Assembly (NCBI RefSeq): GCF_000721235.1
Contig: NZ_JOFH01000027.1
Coordinates: 1 to 64,000, forward strand
Length of the DNA: 64,000 bases
From: Streptomyces olivaceus
GTDB lineage: Bacteria; Actinomycetota; Actinomycetes; Streptomycetales; Streptomycetaceae
Direction: 5' to 3'
Below, piece by piece: positions 9,242 to 18,098 of the stretch. The notes beneath the pieces were generated by a model. That model was not told where the DNA came from, did no database searches, and saw nothing but the letters and a program-made list of their open reading frames with translations. Position 1 is the first letter of the stretch, and every line of letters begins with the position of its first letter. A program made the position numbers and the translations under genes.

Positions 9242-10074
9242 CCAGCACCTCGCCGCCCCCCGCACGGCTCACGGCCGCCCCGGTGCCGACCTGGCAGGGC
9301 AGCGGCCTGACGGCGCAGTTGCTGATCCTCACCGGGCGCTCGGTCAGGGCCAACTTCACCCACGTCAAGGTCGTCGTCCTCAGCATGCTCCAGCCGGTGT
9401 TCATGCTGCTGCTGCTCAGCCAGGTGTTCGGCGCCATCGTCGACCGGGGGCACCTGCCCGACGGTGTGGCCTACCTGGACTTCCTGCTGCCGGCCCTGCT
9501 GGTGACCACCGGCATCGGTCCCGCCGTCGCCTCGGGCATCGGCCTGGTGCGCGACATGGACAACGGAGCGGTGGCCCGCCTGCGCACCCTGCCGATCCAC
9601 GCCCCGCTGCTGCTGTTCGCCCGCAGCTTCGCCGATCTGCTGCGCACCGCCGCCCAGTTGGTCATCCTCGTGGTGGTGGCGGTGGTCTTCCTGGACGCCG
9701 ACCCGGCCGGCGGACCGCTCGGGCTGCTGGCCGCGGTCCTCTTGACCTGCGTGGTCGTCTGGGCGATGACCTGGATCTTCCTCGCGCTCGGGGCGTGGCT
9801 GCGCAACCCCGAGGCCATGCAGAGCGCCGGCTACCTCGTCACGTTCCCGCTGATGTTCGCCTCCAGCGCCTTCGTCCCCAAGGAGCGGCTGCCGGACTGG
9901 CTCCAGGTACTGGCGACGGTCAACCCGCTGTCGTACGCCATGGAGGCCAACCGCGCACTCGCCCTCGACCAGCCGCTCGGCGGCCAGGTGTGGTCCGCGC
10001 TGGGCGCCGGTGTCCTGGTCGCGACCGTCGGATCGATCACCGCGGTACGGGCGTTCCTGCGCCCGCCCGCCTGA
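9238..10074 (+). CDS. ABC-2 type transporter permease (DrrB-like)
   Basis: This 278-residue membrane protein has about six hydrophobic segments and the ABC-2 family layout: a cytoplasmic N-terminus, VLSMLQPVFMLLLLSQVFG as first helix, SGIGLVRDMDNGAVARLRTLPI as the conserved cytoplasmic loop, and VNPLSYAMEANRAL near the end. A strong GGAGGA site precedes the ATG, which overlaps the mutase stop. No ATPase gene lies beside it. The DrrA-like ATPase at 19392-20345 in the same cluster is the obvious partner. Together they probably export the lipopeptide or give self-resistance. Confidence 0.9.
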   Translation: MTSTSPPPARLTAAPVPTWQGSGLTAQLLILTGRSVRANFTHVKVVVLSMLQPVFMLLLLSQVFGAIVDRGHLPDGVAYLDFLLPALLVTTGIGPAVASGIGLVRDMDNGAVARLRTLPIHAPLLLFARSFADLLRTAAQLVILVVVAVVFLDADPAGGPLGLLAAVLLTCVVVWAMTWIFLALGAWLRNPEAMQSAGYLVTFPLMFASSAFVPKERLPDWLQVLATVNPLSYAMEANRALALDQPLGGQVWSALGAGVLVATVGSITAVRAFLRPPA

Positions 10075-10141
10075 ACCGTACTGCCGTGCCCGCAGACCGG
10101 CACGGCGCACCCCCTCCGAGAGACGAAAGAGGCATCGCCCC

Positions 10142-11086
10142 ATGCCCGGAACCGGAACAGGTCCGCTCGTCCGCCTCGACGCGACCGAGGCGCCGACCGG
10201 CGCCGCCGTCGAGTGGCTCACCGCCCACCGCCCGGAGATCAGAGCGGCGGTCGCCCGCAACGGCGCCGTACTGGTACGCGGACTGCGCCTGGACAGCCGG
10301 GCGGCGGCCGCCGCGGCCGTCGGCCGCGTCATCGGCGACCCGCTGATCGAACGCGAGGGGTTCGCGCCCCGCGACACCTACGGACAGGGCGTCTACTCCT
10401 CCTCGCACTGGCCCGCCGACCAGCCCATGTGCATGCATCACGAGCTCAGTTACGCGTCCTCGGCCCCCCGGCTGGTGGCGTTCGCCTGCCTCACCCCGCC
10501 GGCCGACGGCGGCATCACCGCGACCGCCGACAGCCGCGCCGTACTGCGCGACCTGCCGGAGGACCTCGTCGCCCGCTTCGAGCGGCACGGCTGGCGGCTC
10601 ACCCGCCACTACAACCCCTTCGTGGGGATCGGCTGGCAGGAGGCCTTCGGCACCGACGACCCCGCGGAGGTGGACCGCTACTGCGCCGAGCACGGCATCG
10701 AGGCGCGCTGGGACGCCGACGGCGCGCTGCACACCGTACAGACCCGCCCGGCCGTGGTGAGACACCCGGAAACGGGTGAGCGGTGCTGGTTCAACCAGAT
10801 CGCCTTCCTCAACGAGTGGACGATGGCTCCGGAGGTCCGCGAGTTCCTCACGGCGGAGTTCGGCCCCGAAGGGCTGCCCTTCAACACGTTCTGCGGCGAC
10901 GGCACTCCGCTGGACCGGGCGAGCGTCGACCTGATCAACGACGTGTACGAGAGGCACACCGTCCGCGAGCCGTGGCGCCGCGGCGACCTCCTCGTGGTCG
11001 ACAACGTCCGCACGGCGCACAGCCGCGAACCCCACCGGGGCGAACGGGAGATCGTGGTCGGCCTCGGCGAACCGTTCCAGCCGTAG
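10142..11086 (+). CDS. SyrP-like Fe(II)/2-oxoglutarate oxygenase, probable Asp beta-hydroxylase
   Basis: This 314-residue protein of the TauD/TfdA superfamily has the motif MHHELSYASSAPRLVAF, in which His99-x-Glu101 form the metal-binding HxE of the SyrP group (most relatives have HxD). His293 in TAHSREPH is the distal ligand, and the Arg just after it would bind 2-oxoglutarate. SyrP hydroxylates aspartate held on an NRPS carrier at the beta carbon. The neighbouring NRPS has an Asp-type code, so 3-hydroxy-Asp is the likely product. A 67-bp gap with GAGAGACGAAAGAGG separates it from the permease gene. It ends at a strong bidirectional terminator. Confidence 0.88.
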   Translation: MPGTGTGPLVRLDATEAPTGAAVEWLTAHRPEIRAAVARNGAVLVRGLRLDSRAAAAAAVGRVIGDPLIEREGFAPRDTYGQGVYSSSHWPADQPMCMHHELSYASSAPRLVAFACLTPPADGGITATADSRAVLRDLPEDLVARFERHGWRLTRHYNPFVGIGWQEAFGTDDPAEVDRYCAEHGIEARWDADGALHTVQTRPAVVRHPETGERCWFNQIAFLNEWTMAPEVREFLTAEFGPEGLPFNTFCGDGTPLDRASVDLINDVYERHTVREPWRRGDLLVVDNVRTAHSREPHRGEREIVVGLGEPFQP

Positions 11087-11093
11087 CCGAACG

Positions 11094-11141
11094 ACCCGGA
11101 AGGGGCCGCACCCGGCGTCACGGGTGCGGCCCCTTCCGGGT
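11094..11141. terminator. Bidirectional terminator, 21-bp perfect stem
   Basis: Arms 11094-11114 and 11121-11141 are exact reverse complements around a 6-nt loop. The hairpin fills the 62-bp gap between the convergent oxygenase and kinase genes, so it should stop transcription from both sides. There is no T-run, as is common in actinobacteria. Confidence 0.93.
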
Positions 11142-11148
11142 GTCCGGG

Positions 11149-12063
11149 TCAGTGGAAGCTCAGGGTGCGGTACACCGTCACGTTGCCGGCCAGTTCCTGG
11201 CAGGCCTGGGCGGCGGCCGTGAGCCGGCCGTGGGAGTGCGGTGCGGAGGTGTCCAGCAGGATTCCCAGCGTGGTGCCGCTGTGCCCGACGACCACGCCCA
11301 GACCGCCCACCTCGCGGCAGATCGCGATCATCGGCTCCAGCGACCACTTGTGCCGCAGCACCTGGTTCATCCGGGCACTGGCGGTCGCCACCGCGCCGAC
11401 CTCGGCCAGGTCCTGCCGGGCGACGGCACCGGTGATCCGGTCCAGGAGCCGGACGTACTCCCGCTCGTCCGCCGCCGTGAACGGCTTGGGGATGCTGTTG
11501 AAGTCGACGGTGTCCACCGCGCCGCCCTCGTCGACGCTGACCACCGCCATGGACGGCAGGGAGCCGAGCCGGGCGCGCAGCCGCACACTGCGGTGGTGGA
11601 AGGCGACCACCGACGGGTAGAGCACCCCGTCGGTCGGCTCGATCCTTGCGAGGTAGGACTCGATGCGGCGCGGCGGCATGGGCTCGTCCAGGGCGTTGGC
11701 GACCGCGCGGGCGGTCGCCACCAGGTCCGCCGAGGAACTGGCCAGACCCTTGCCCTCGGGCAGCGTGCTGTCGATGGTCAGCACACCGCCCGCGGGCCGC
11801 CCCGAGTCCTCCATGATCATCGAAGCGAGCCGCAGGGCCTTCTTCTTGTGCGGCGGCCACACCTCCAGCACGTCCGTGTGCGGTGCCACCTCGAAACGGG
11901 CCACCGCCCACCGGGCGACGGGCAGGGTGACCAGGAAGTCACCGTCCGCCTCCGGCAGAACGCCCTGCAGGAGCTCGCCGAACGTGCCGAAGGCCGAACT
12001 CACCCCGGTGGCGGCCACCCGGCGGTAGTCGGCGGGCAGCGTCCTCGTGTCGATCGTCGTCAC
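11149..12063 (-). CDS. GHMP kinase, probable L-threonine kinase
   Basis: This 304-residue protein starts at GTG 12063 with GGAGGA upstream. It has the PduX-like N-terminal GTFGELLQG and DFLVTLPV segments and the GHMP ATP-binding loop LPEGKGLASSSADL (about residues 97-110). PduX phosphorylates L-threonine. Here the product, O-phospho-L-threonine, would be the natural substrate for the PLP-dependent synthase encoded four genes upstream, which could replace the phosphate with an amino donor on the way to 2,3-diaminobutyrate. It is the last gene of the leftward block. The kinase fold is clear; threonine as substrate rests on similarity and context. Confidence 0.83.
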   Translation of the reverse strand: MTTIDTRTLPADYRRVAATGVSSAFGTFGELLQGVLPEADGDFLVTLPVARWAVARFEVAPHTDVLEVWPPHKKKALRLASMIMEDSGRPAGGVLTIDSTLPEGKGLASSSADLVATARAVANALDEPMPPRRIESYLARIEPTDGVLYPSVVAFHHRSVRLRARLGSLPSMAVVSVDEGGAVDTVDFNSIPKPFTAADEREYVRLLDRITGAVARQDLAEVGAVATASARMNQVLRHKWSLEPMIAICREVGGLGVVVGHSGTTLGILLDTSAPHSHGRLTAAAQACQELAGNVTVYRTLSFH

Positions 12064-12073
12064 CCTGGTCCTC

Positions 12074-15000
12074 CTAGTCCCGGTGCGTCGGCTTCGGGCA
12101 GCAGGCCCGCACCAGTGCGGCGGTGTCCGCCGCTCGTGTGCCGATGAAGTAGTGGCCGCCCTGGCCCAGTTCGTGCAGGGTCACCCGGTCGGAGACGGCC
12201 TTCCAGTCGCCGTGGTCCGCCGCGAACCGTGCCGTCGAGGGGTCGTCGTGGGCGACGACGACGTCGACCGGGGCGTCGATGCGGTGACTCCCGGCGTCCT
12301 CACGGATCCGGATCAGGTGGCTGTTGGCCGTCAGGACGTCGTGCCGGTAGGCCCGGCCCACGACGTCGGCGCGTTCCGGCTTGAGCTCGTCCAGCTCGAC
12401 GTACGCGTTGTCCGCGCGCAGCCGGGACAGCAGGGTCTTGTTGTCCGCCTGAGACGCCTCCGCCATCTCCGCGCGCAGCGCCCCGACGTCCTCCAGCAGC
12501 AGCGCCCCCACGAAGACGCGCTCGGCCGGACGGCCCGCCTCCTGGAGCAGCCGCGCCGTCTCCAGCGCCGGGGCCGCGCCCGCGCAGTGACCCCACAGCA
12601 GTACGGGCGTGGTGACCCGTGCGGCGATCTCGTCCCGGACCCGGCGGGCGATCTCCGGGACGTCGGCCATCGGGTCGTCGCCGCCCGCGAAGTCGTGGCC
12701 CGGCAGCTCGACCCCGAGCACGGCGATGCCGTCCCGCTCCAGCTCGGCCGCCAGGGAACGGAAGTTGACGGCGTTGCCCCCGGCGTACGGGAAGCAGACC
12801 AGGGTGTGATGGGGGTCCGTGGCGTTGGCCAGCGGCTGCAGCAGGTTCTCCGCCGCGGCCCGTTCCCCGCCCCGTACTCGCTCGTCGAGCGCCCGCCCGA
12901 GGTCGGCCAGGACGGGGTGGGCGACCAGGTCCTTCAGGGACAGCGCCCGGTCCAGCTGCACCAGGAGACGTACGGCGGCCAGCGAGGTCCCGCCCAGCTC
13001 GAAGAAGTTGTCGTCCCGCCCGATGCGCTCCAACGGCACGCCCAGCACCTGCGCCCACAGCATGGCCAGCCGCTGTTCGGCCGGCGTGCTGGGGGCGGCG
13101 TAGGCCGCGCCGCCGTGGCCCAGGGTGCCGGCCAGCCGGATCAGGGCCTTCTTGTCGATCTTGCCGTTCTCGGTGAGCGGCAGCCGGTCCAGCCGGTGGA
13201 AGTACGTCGGGACCATGTACTCGGGCAGCAGTCCCGCGAGGAAGTCCCGGGCGCGTTCGGTGGTGGGCTCGGCGTCCGGGCCGGCACCGCCGCCCCCGCC
13301 GCTGAAGAAGGCCACCAGGTTCCGCTGCCCGTCGCCCGTGCCGTCGATGACGACCGCGGCCTCCCGGACCCCCGCCAGGGCCAGCAGCTTGTTCTCGATC
13401 TCGCCGATCTCGATCCGGAAGCCGCGGATCTTCACCTGCTCGTCCCGCCTGCCCAGGTACTCGATCCGCCCCTCGGGCAGCCAGCGCCCGAAGTCACCCG
13501 TGCGGTACATCCGGGTGCCGTCGCGGAACGGGTCGGGCACGAACGCCTCGCGGGTGCGCTCCTCGTCGTTGATGTAACCGCGTCCGACACAGACCCCGGA
13601 GAACGCGATCTCCCCGGGCGAGCCGAGCGGCACCAGCGACAGATCCTGGTCGAGCACATAGGTGTTGACGTTGCGCAGCGAGCGGCCGACGGTCACGAAG
13701 TCGCGGTCCGGCACCCGGTCGAGCACCTCGTGCATGGTGTCGTCGGACACCTCGGTGGCACCGTAGGCGTTGACCAACTTGATCTCCGGGTACAGGGCGA
13801 ACCACCGCTGGACCAGTTCGTACTTGAGGGCCTCCCCGGTGACGGACACCGTGCGCAGCGCCCCGAGCGGCCGGGGGTGCTGCTCCAGGTGGGTGAGGAG
13901 CACCTCCAGGTAGGAGGGGACGATCTGGACGACGGTGACCCCGCCCGTGACGATCTCGTTGAGGAAGCCGGCGACGTCGAGCAGGGCGTCGGTGTCGACG
14001 ACGCGTACGCTGCCGCCCACCATCAGCGGAGCCGCGAACTGCCACAGGGAGATGTCGAAGCACTGCGAGGCGGTCTGGGTGACGACCTCGGCGGTCCCGT
14101 TCGTCATCCCCATGTCGTCGAGCTTCATGTGGAGGTGGTTGAGCATGCCCGCGTGCTCGCACATGGCGCCCTTGGGAGCGCCGGTGGAGCCGGAGGTGAA
14201 GTAGATGTAGGCGGCCTGGCCGGGAGCGATCGGCACCCGGGGCGCCGCGTCGGAAACTCCGGATGCCTGGATCTCCGGCACGGACAGCACGGCCGGCGCG
14301 CGGCCGGTGAGTTCACCCGCCCTCTGAGCCAGAGTGGCGCTGCCGGGCTCGGTGAGCACGAACGCGCACTCGCTGCGGCTGAACTGGGCCGCCACACGGT
14401 CGGCGGGGAAGTCGGGGCGCACCGGGAGGTAGACGCCGCCGGCCTTGAACACGCCGAGCGCCGCGGCGATCCAGTCGAGGGTGCGGTCCATGACCACGGC
14501 GACGACGTCCTCGGTGCGCACCCCGGCGTCCAGCAGCGCGTGGGCGACCCGGTTGGCCCGCCCGTCGAGCTCGCGGTACGTCCAGCGCACCGGGCCGTGC
14601 ACGGCGGCCACCGCGTCCGGAACCTCGCGCACCCGGTCCTCGAAGTGGTCCACGAAGGTCCGGTCGGTCAGGTCGACGCGTGGGCCGGCGAGGCCGTACA
14701 GGTGGGTGTCGACCTCCTCGTCCGACAACAGGCTCCGGCCGTGATGGGGCGCGGAGGTGTCCGTCGCGAGGAGTTCCAGCGCCCGCAGGTGGTAGCCCGC
14801 CAGCCGGCGGGCGTAACTCTCGTCGAGATGTGCCCGGTCGTACACCAGGCGCAGTGACAGCCCGCCGGAGCCGGCGACGACGGCCGCCCTCAGCACGACA
14901 CCCTCGCCGAGGCCGACGGCCGTGTCGCCCGCCTCGCCCGTGTCCGCGCGGTCGGCGGGCGCGGTGGCCGTCGGTGAGAGGCCCGACAGGTCGAACACCA

Positions 15001-15358
15001 CCTCGGGACGGCCCTCCGCGCGGGGTGCCGCGGCCGGCGCCGTGCTCGCGAGCGTGACGAGGTCGGCCCAGGAGGAGTCCGTGACGGTCAGGCTCAGCGG
15101 CGACTCGGCCCGGCCGGCCGCCGGAACCAGGCCGATGAGCAGATCGGGTTCGGCCACCACCGTCGCCAGGACCCGGGCGTGCGCGGCGAGCAGCACCGCC
15201 GGCAGTCCCGCACCGGTGTCGGCGGCGCGCTCCTGAAGCGCCCGGGTGAGTGGCGCGGGCAGCGCCTCCCGGTGCTCCGCCGCCCCCTGCTCGTCGCTCC
15301 CCGGCATGGTCCATCTGGGGATTCTGGTGTACGTCTGCTGAGTGCGGTGCCCGCTCAT
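12074..15358 (-). CDS. Stand-alone NRPS: C-domain remnant, A, T and thioesterase with Cys nucleophile
   Basis: This protein has 1,094 residues. Residues ~1-195 resemble only the C-terminal part of a condensation domain, without HHxxxDG. The adenylation domain follows (YFTSGSTGAPKG near 386, GEIENKL and NGKIDKK later), then a carrier (FFELGGTSLAA, about 793), then a thioesterase beginning LVCFPYAGGN. The thioesterase nucleophile motif is GHCAGA, with Cys925 where Ser is usual; a GGHYF His lies near the end. My hand-read A code is D-I-W-Q-S-T-A-D-D, whose two acidic residues suit a diamino acid. The gene overlaps the ATP-grasp gene (ATGA) and is surrounded by diaminobutyrate genes. It may activate 2,3-diaminobutyrate or Asp for tailoring, then release or transfer it. 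Confidence 0.9.
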   Translation of the reverse strand: MSGHRTQQTYTRIPRWTMPGSDEQGAAEHREALPAPLTRALQERAADTGAGLPAVLLAAHARVLATVVAEPDLLIGLVPAAGRAESPLSLTVTDSSWADLVTLASTAPAAAPRAEGRPEVVFDLSGLSPTATAPADRADTGEAGDTAVGLGEGVVLRAAVVAGSGGLSLRLVYDRAHLDESYARRLAGYHLRALELLATDTSAPHHGRSLLSDEEVDTHLYGLAGPRVDLTDRTFVDHFEDRVREVPDAVAAVHGPVRWTYRELDGRANRVAHALLDAGVRTEDVVAVVMDRTLDWIAAALGVFKAGGVYLPVRPDFPADRVAAQFSRSECAFVLTEPGSATLAQRAGELTGRAPAVLSVPEIQASGVSDAAPRVPIAPGQAAYIYFTSGSTGAPKGAMCEHAGMLNHLHMKLDDMGMTNGTAEVVTQTASQCFDISLWQFAAPLMVGGSVRVVDTDALLDVAGFLNEIVTGGVTVVQIVPSYLEVLLTHLEQHPRPLGALRTVSVTGEALKYELVQRWFALYPEIKLVNAYGATEVSDDTMHEVLDRVPDRDFVTVGRSLRNVNTYVLDQDLSLVPLGSPGEIAFSGVCVGRGYINDEERTREAFVPDPFRDGTRMYRTGDFGRWLPEGRIEYLGRRDEQVKIRGFRIEIGEIENKLLALAGVREAAVVIDGTGDGQRNLVAFFSGGGGGAGPDAEPTTERARDFLAGLLPEYMVPTYFHRLDRLPLTENGKIDKKALIRLAGTLGHGGAAYAAPSTPAEQRLAMLWAQVLGVPLERIGRDDNFFELGGTSLAAVRLLVQLDRALSLKDLVAHPVLADLGRALDERVRGGERAAAENLLQPLANATDPHHTLVCFPYAGGNAVNFRSLAAELERDGIAVLGVELPGHDFAGGDDPMADVPEIARRVRDEIAARVTTPVLLWGHCAGAAPALETARLLQEAGRPAERVFVGALLLEDVGALRAEMAEASQADNKTLLSRLRADNAYVELDELKPERADVVGRAYRHDVLTANSHLIRIREDAGSHRIDAPVDVVVAHDDPSTARFAADHGDWKAVSDRVTLHELGQGGHYFIGTRAADTAALVRACCPKPTHRD

Positions 15359-16629
15359 CGGCCCCCGTTCCCTTTCTCCGGCGTCGCCGGTTCCTCCAGT
15401 TCGATCCCGATCAGTCCTGCGGCCTGCTCCGCACGGGTCGCCGCCTGCGCGGTGCCGGAGCCGGTGGCGACCACACAGCCCAGGCGGTCCTGGAACGAGT
15501 GCGTGATGCGCACCTGGCGGCCGACGACAGCGGTGGGCACGGCCACCACCACACCCGGTGCCGCCCCGGCCTCCCGGATCCCGGTCACGGCCTTGACCCG
15601 TCCTTCACCGGCCGCGATCACGAACCGCACGGCGGCGTGGCCGGCCCCGGCCTCCGGGACCGACACTCCGGGCGGCGTGTCCAGGCCCGCGGCGCGCGCG
15701 ATCACGGCGTCCACCAGGTCCGTGCCGGTCGCGGCCCGCACGGCGACGGGAATCATGCCGCCGGCGAGCCTGGGGTTGACCTCGATGACGACGGGGCCGT
15801 CGGCGGACCGGCGGATCTCGGTGTGGGCGGCGCCCCAGCCGAGCCCGAGGGCCTTGAGGGCCGCCAGCGCCGTGTCGCCGAGTTCGGCACTCGCCCCGGC
15901 GTCCAGGGGGGCCGGGATGTCGTGGCCCGTCTCCACGAAGTGCGGTGCGGGGGCGGTGTGCTTGGCGACGACGGTGACGACGTCGCCGTCGAAGGTCTCC
16001 ACGGAGAACTCCGGCCCGTCGACGGCCGCCTCCACCAGGACGCGGGCCGGCACCGCGTTGCCCCGTTCGTCCGTCGCCCGCTCGAACAGCACGCGAGCCC
16101 ATTCCTCGGTCTCGGCCCGGTCACGGCACAGCCGTACGCCGCTGGACCCCGAGCCGCTCACCGGCTTGAGCACCACCGGATGCCCGACGGCGTCGGCCGC
16201 CCGCACCGCGGCGGCCACGTCGGAGACCGCCGTCCAGGCGGGCACCGGGACCCCGTGGGCGGCGAGCGCCGCCCGCTGGAGGTCCTTGGACCGGCAGCGG
16301 GCGATCGCGTCGCCGTCGGCCGCCGGCAGTCCGAGGCGGGCCGCCGCGCGGGCGGCGTCCGCCACGAAGTACTCGGAGCTGGAGGTGATCCCGGCCAGTC
16401 CGGCGCCCTCCGCGAGGCCCCGGCAGGCCGACACCACGGCGTCCAGGTCCGAGGTGTCCAGCTCCAGGGTGTCGACGGCGTCCTCGGTGACGTACGGGTA
16501 CCGGGCCGCGTCCCGGGTCAGCAGCACGGGCCGCAGACCCCGAGCACGTGCGCGGGCGCAGAACTCCCGCCCCGTGCCGGTGGTGTTGCTCTCCAGGAAG
16601 GCGAACCATCGGACCGCCGTACCGTTCAT
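15355..16629 (-). CDS. ATP-grasp carboxylate-amine ligase
   Basis: This 424-residue protein starts at ATG 16629, just overlapping the lyase stop. It has the ATP-grasp layout: an N-terminal pre-ATP-grasp domain (FLESNTTGTGREFCARAR), the phosphate-binding loop VLKPVSGSGSSGVRL near residue 160, and the metal-binding EVNPRLAGG near 290. Such enzymes join a carboxylate to an amine through an acyl phosphate. It sits between the lyase and the A-T-TE gene in one coupled operon, so it most likely takes part in making or loading diaminobutyrate or in an amide step. An ATP-grasp gene may also accompany the dab genes of friulimicin, but I am not certain of that. The substrate is unknown. Confidence 0.85.
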   Translation of the reverse strand: MNGTAVRWFAFLESNTTGTGREFCARARARGLRPVLLTRDAARYPYVTEDAVDTLELDTSDLDAVVSACRGLAEGAGLAGITSSSEYFVADAARAAARLGLPAADGDAIARCRSKDLQRAALAAHGVPVPAWTAVSDVAAAVRAADAVGHPVVLKPVSGSGSSGVRLCRDRAETEEWARVLFERATDERGNAVPARVLVEAAVDGPEFSVETFDGDVVTVVAKHTAPAPHFVETGHDIPAPLDAGASAELGDTALAALKALGLGWGAAHTEIRRSADGPVVIEVNPRLAGGMIPVAVRAATGTDLVDAVIARAAGLDTPPGVSVPEAGAGHAAVRFVIAAGEGRVKAVTGIREAGAAPGVVVAVPTAVVGRQVRITHSFQDRLGCVVATGSGTAQAATRAEQAAGLIGIELEEPATPEKGNGGR

Positions 16630-18098
16630 CGCTCTGCTCCCTCGTCCGTTGTACCGGTCACGGCCGCGACCGCCGTGTCGAGGGCGCGTTCGGCCCGCGA
16701 CAGCCGCGCACGGTACCGGGTGAGGACCGCGGTGTGCTCCGCGCAGCGCTCCCGGAGTTCGTGGACGACGCTCTCGCACGCACCCGGGCCGCCGCCCCGG
16801 TCGTGCTCGGCGACGAGCTCGGGAAGTGCCGGGACGTCCGCGCTCACGTCGGCCCGCAGTCCCTCCGGCAGCGTGATCTTCGTCAGTTCCGACTCACCGG
16901 CGTCGACCGCCTCCCGCACCGCGGCTCCCACCACGTGGTGTGCGGTGCGGAAGGGAACGCCCTGGCGCACGAGGCGGTTGGCGATCACCGTGGCGGTCAC
17001 GAAGCCCTCCCGGGCCCGCTGCTCCATCCGCCGTCCGTCCGGCCGGGCGCCGCTCACGAGCACCTGGGCCAGGAGCACGCTGTCGCGCACGGTGGCCAGC
17101 GCCGACCAGGCCCCGCCGACCGCCTCGGTGCCCACCTCGATGGAGTTGGTGAACGGCGTGGACTTCATGGCGGCGGCCGATGCGGTCCACGCTCCGACGG
17201 CGGCCGCCGCCTTGGCCTTCACGTGCTCGAGCAGGAAGGCGTTGCGCTTCTGGGGCATGGCGGAACTACCGCCCACGAGCCGCTCGGGAAACTCCACGAA
17301 GCCGAACTCCTGGGTGCTCCACAGCTGGAGATCGGTGGCGAGGCGGCTCAGGGTGAGGCCCGCCCCGGCGGCCGCCGCGAGGGCGCGCAGCAACGTGTTC
17401 CGGGAGGCCACCGCGTCCATGGCGTGCAGGGGCGGCCCGTCGAAACCGAGCAGTTCCGCCGTGCGGGCCGGGTCGATGGGCAGGTCGGTGCCGGACACGG
17501 CACCGGCGCCGAGCGGGCAGTTGCTCCGCTCCGCGACCACGTGCCGCAGCGCGGCGATGTCCCGGTCCAGCGCGGTGGCGATCCCCGCGAGGTAGTAGCC
17601 GTACGTGACGGGCATCGCCGGCTGGAAGTGCGTGTAGACCGGCATGACGACGTCGCGGTGGGCGCGGGCGCGGGCCAGCAGCACGGCCTGCAGGCGCAGC
17701 AGTTCGCCGAGCAGGTCCGCCAGGTCGTCGCGCAGCCGCATCGCGGTGATAGTGGCCTTTATGTCGTTGCGGGAACGGCCCGTGTGCAGCTTGCCCCCGA
17801 CGTCCGCCCCGAGCCGCTCGATGAGGTGGCTCTCGTACATCAGGTACAGGCCGCGCGGCGCCGGGCGGTCGTACAGCTCCCGGAAGCCGTCGGCGCGCAG
17901 TGCGGTCACGGCTCGCAGCAGAGCGGCGGCCGCGTCCCGGGGCAGCAGCCCGCACTCGGTGAGCATCACCACGTGCGCGAGGTCGATGACCGAGGTGTGG
18001 CCCAGTTCCCGGCGGATGTCGTCCGGGCCCGGTTCGCCGTAGACGACGCGGGCGGTGCGGGCTCCGAGCGTGCGGGTGAGCCGACCCGTGCCGCTCAT
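16626..18098 (-). CDS. Argininosuccinate lyase-like enzyme (2,3-diaminobutyrate pathway)
   Basis: This 490-residue protein belongs to the fumarase/aspartase superfamily, with the signature GSSAMPQKRN near residues 277-286 and the early motif GGKLHTGRSRND. It starts at ATG 18098 and overlaps the PLP-enzyme stop, so the two are coupled. In friulimicin (dab genes) and pacidamycin-type clusters a similar lyase is paired with a cysteine-synthase-like enzyme. The proposed logic is that the PLP enzyme adds aspartate nitrogen to an activated threonine and the lyase expels fumarate, leaving the beta-amino group. A housekeeping arginine role is unlikely, because no other arg genes are present. Length is close to the usual ~460-480. 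Confidence 0.87.
   Translation of the reverse strand: MSGTGRLTRTLGARTARVVYGEPGPDDIRRELGHTSVIDLAHVVMLTECGLLPRDAAAALLRAVTALRADGFRELYDRPAPRGLYLMYESHLIERLGADVGGKLHTGRSRNDIKATITAMRLRDDLADLLGELLRLQAVLLARARAHRDVVMPVYTHFQPAMPVTYGYYLAGIATALDRDIAALRHVVAERSNCPLGAGAVSGTDLPIDPARTAELLGFDGPPLHAMDAVASRNTLLRALAAAAGAGLTLSRLATDLQLWSTQEFGFVEFPERLVGGSSAMPQKRNAFLLEHVKAKAAAAVGAWTASAAAMKSTPFTNSIEVGTEAVGGAWSALATVRDSVLLAQVLVSGARPDGRRMEQRAREGFVTATVIANRLVRQGVPFRTAHHVVGAAVREAVDAGESELTKITLPEGLRADVSADVPALPELVAEHDRGGGPGACESVVHELRERCAEHTAVLTRYRARLSRAERALDTAVAAVTGTTDEGAER

Noticed and set aside
12047..14857. Plus-strand 936-codon open frame
   Set aside because: It is antisense to the A-T-TE NRPS gene, with Val/Gly/Arg-rich composition typical of GC-rich shadow frames. 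The minus strand has full domain motifs.
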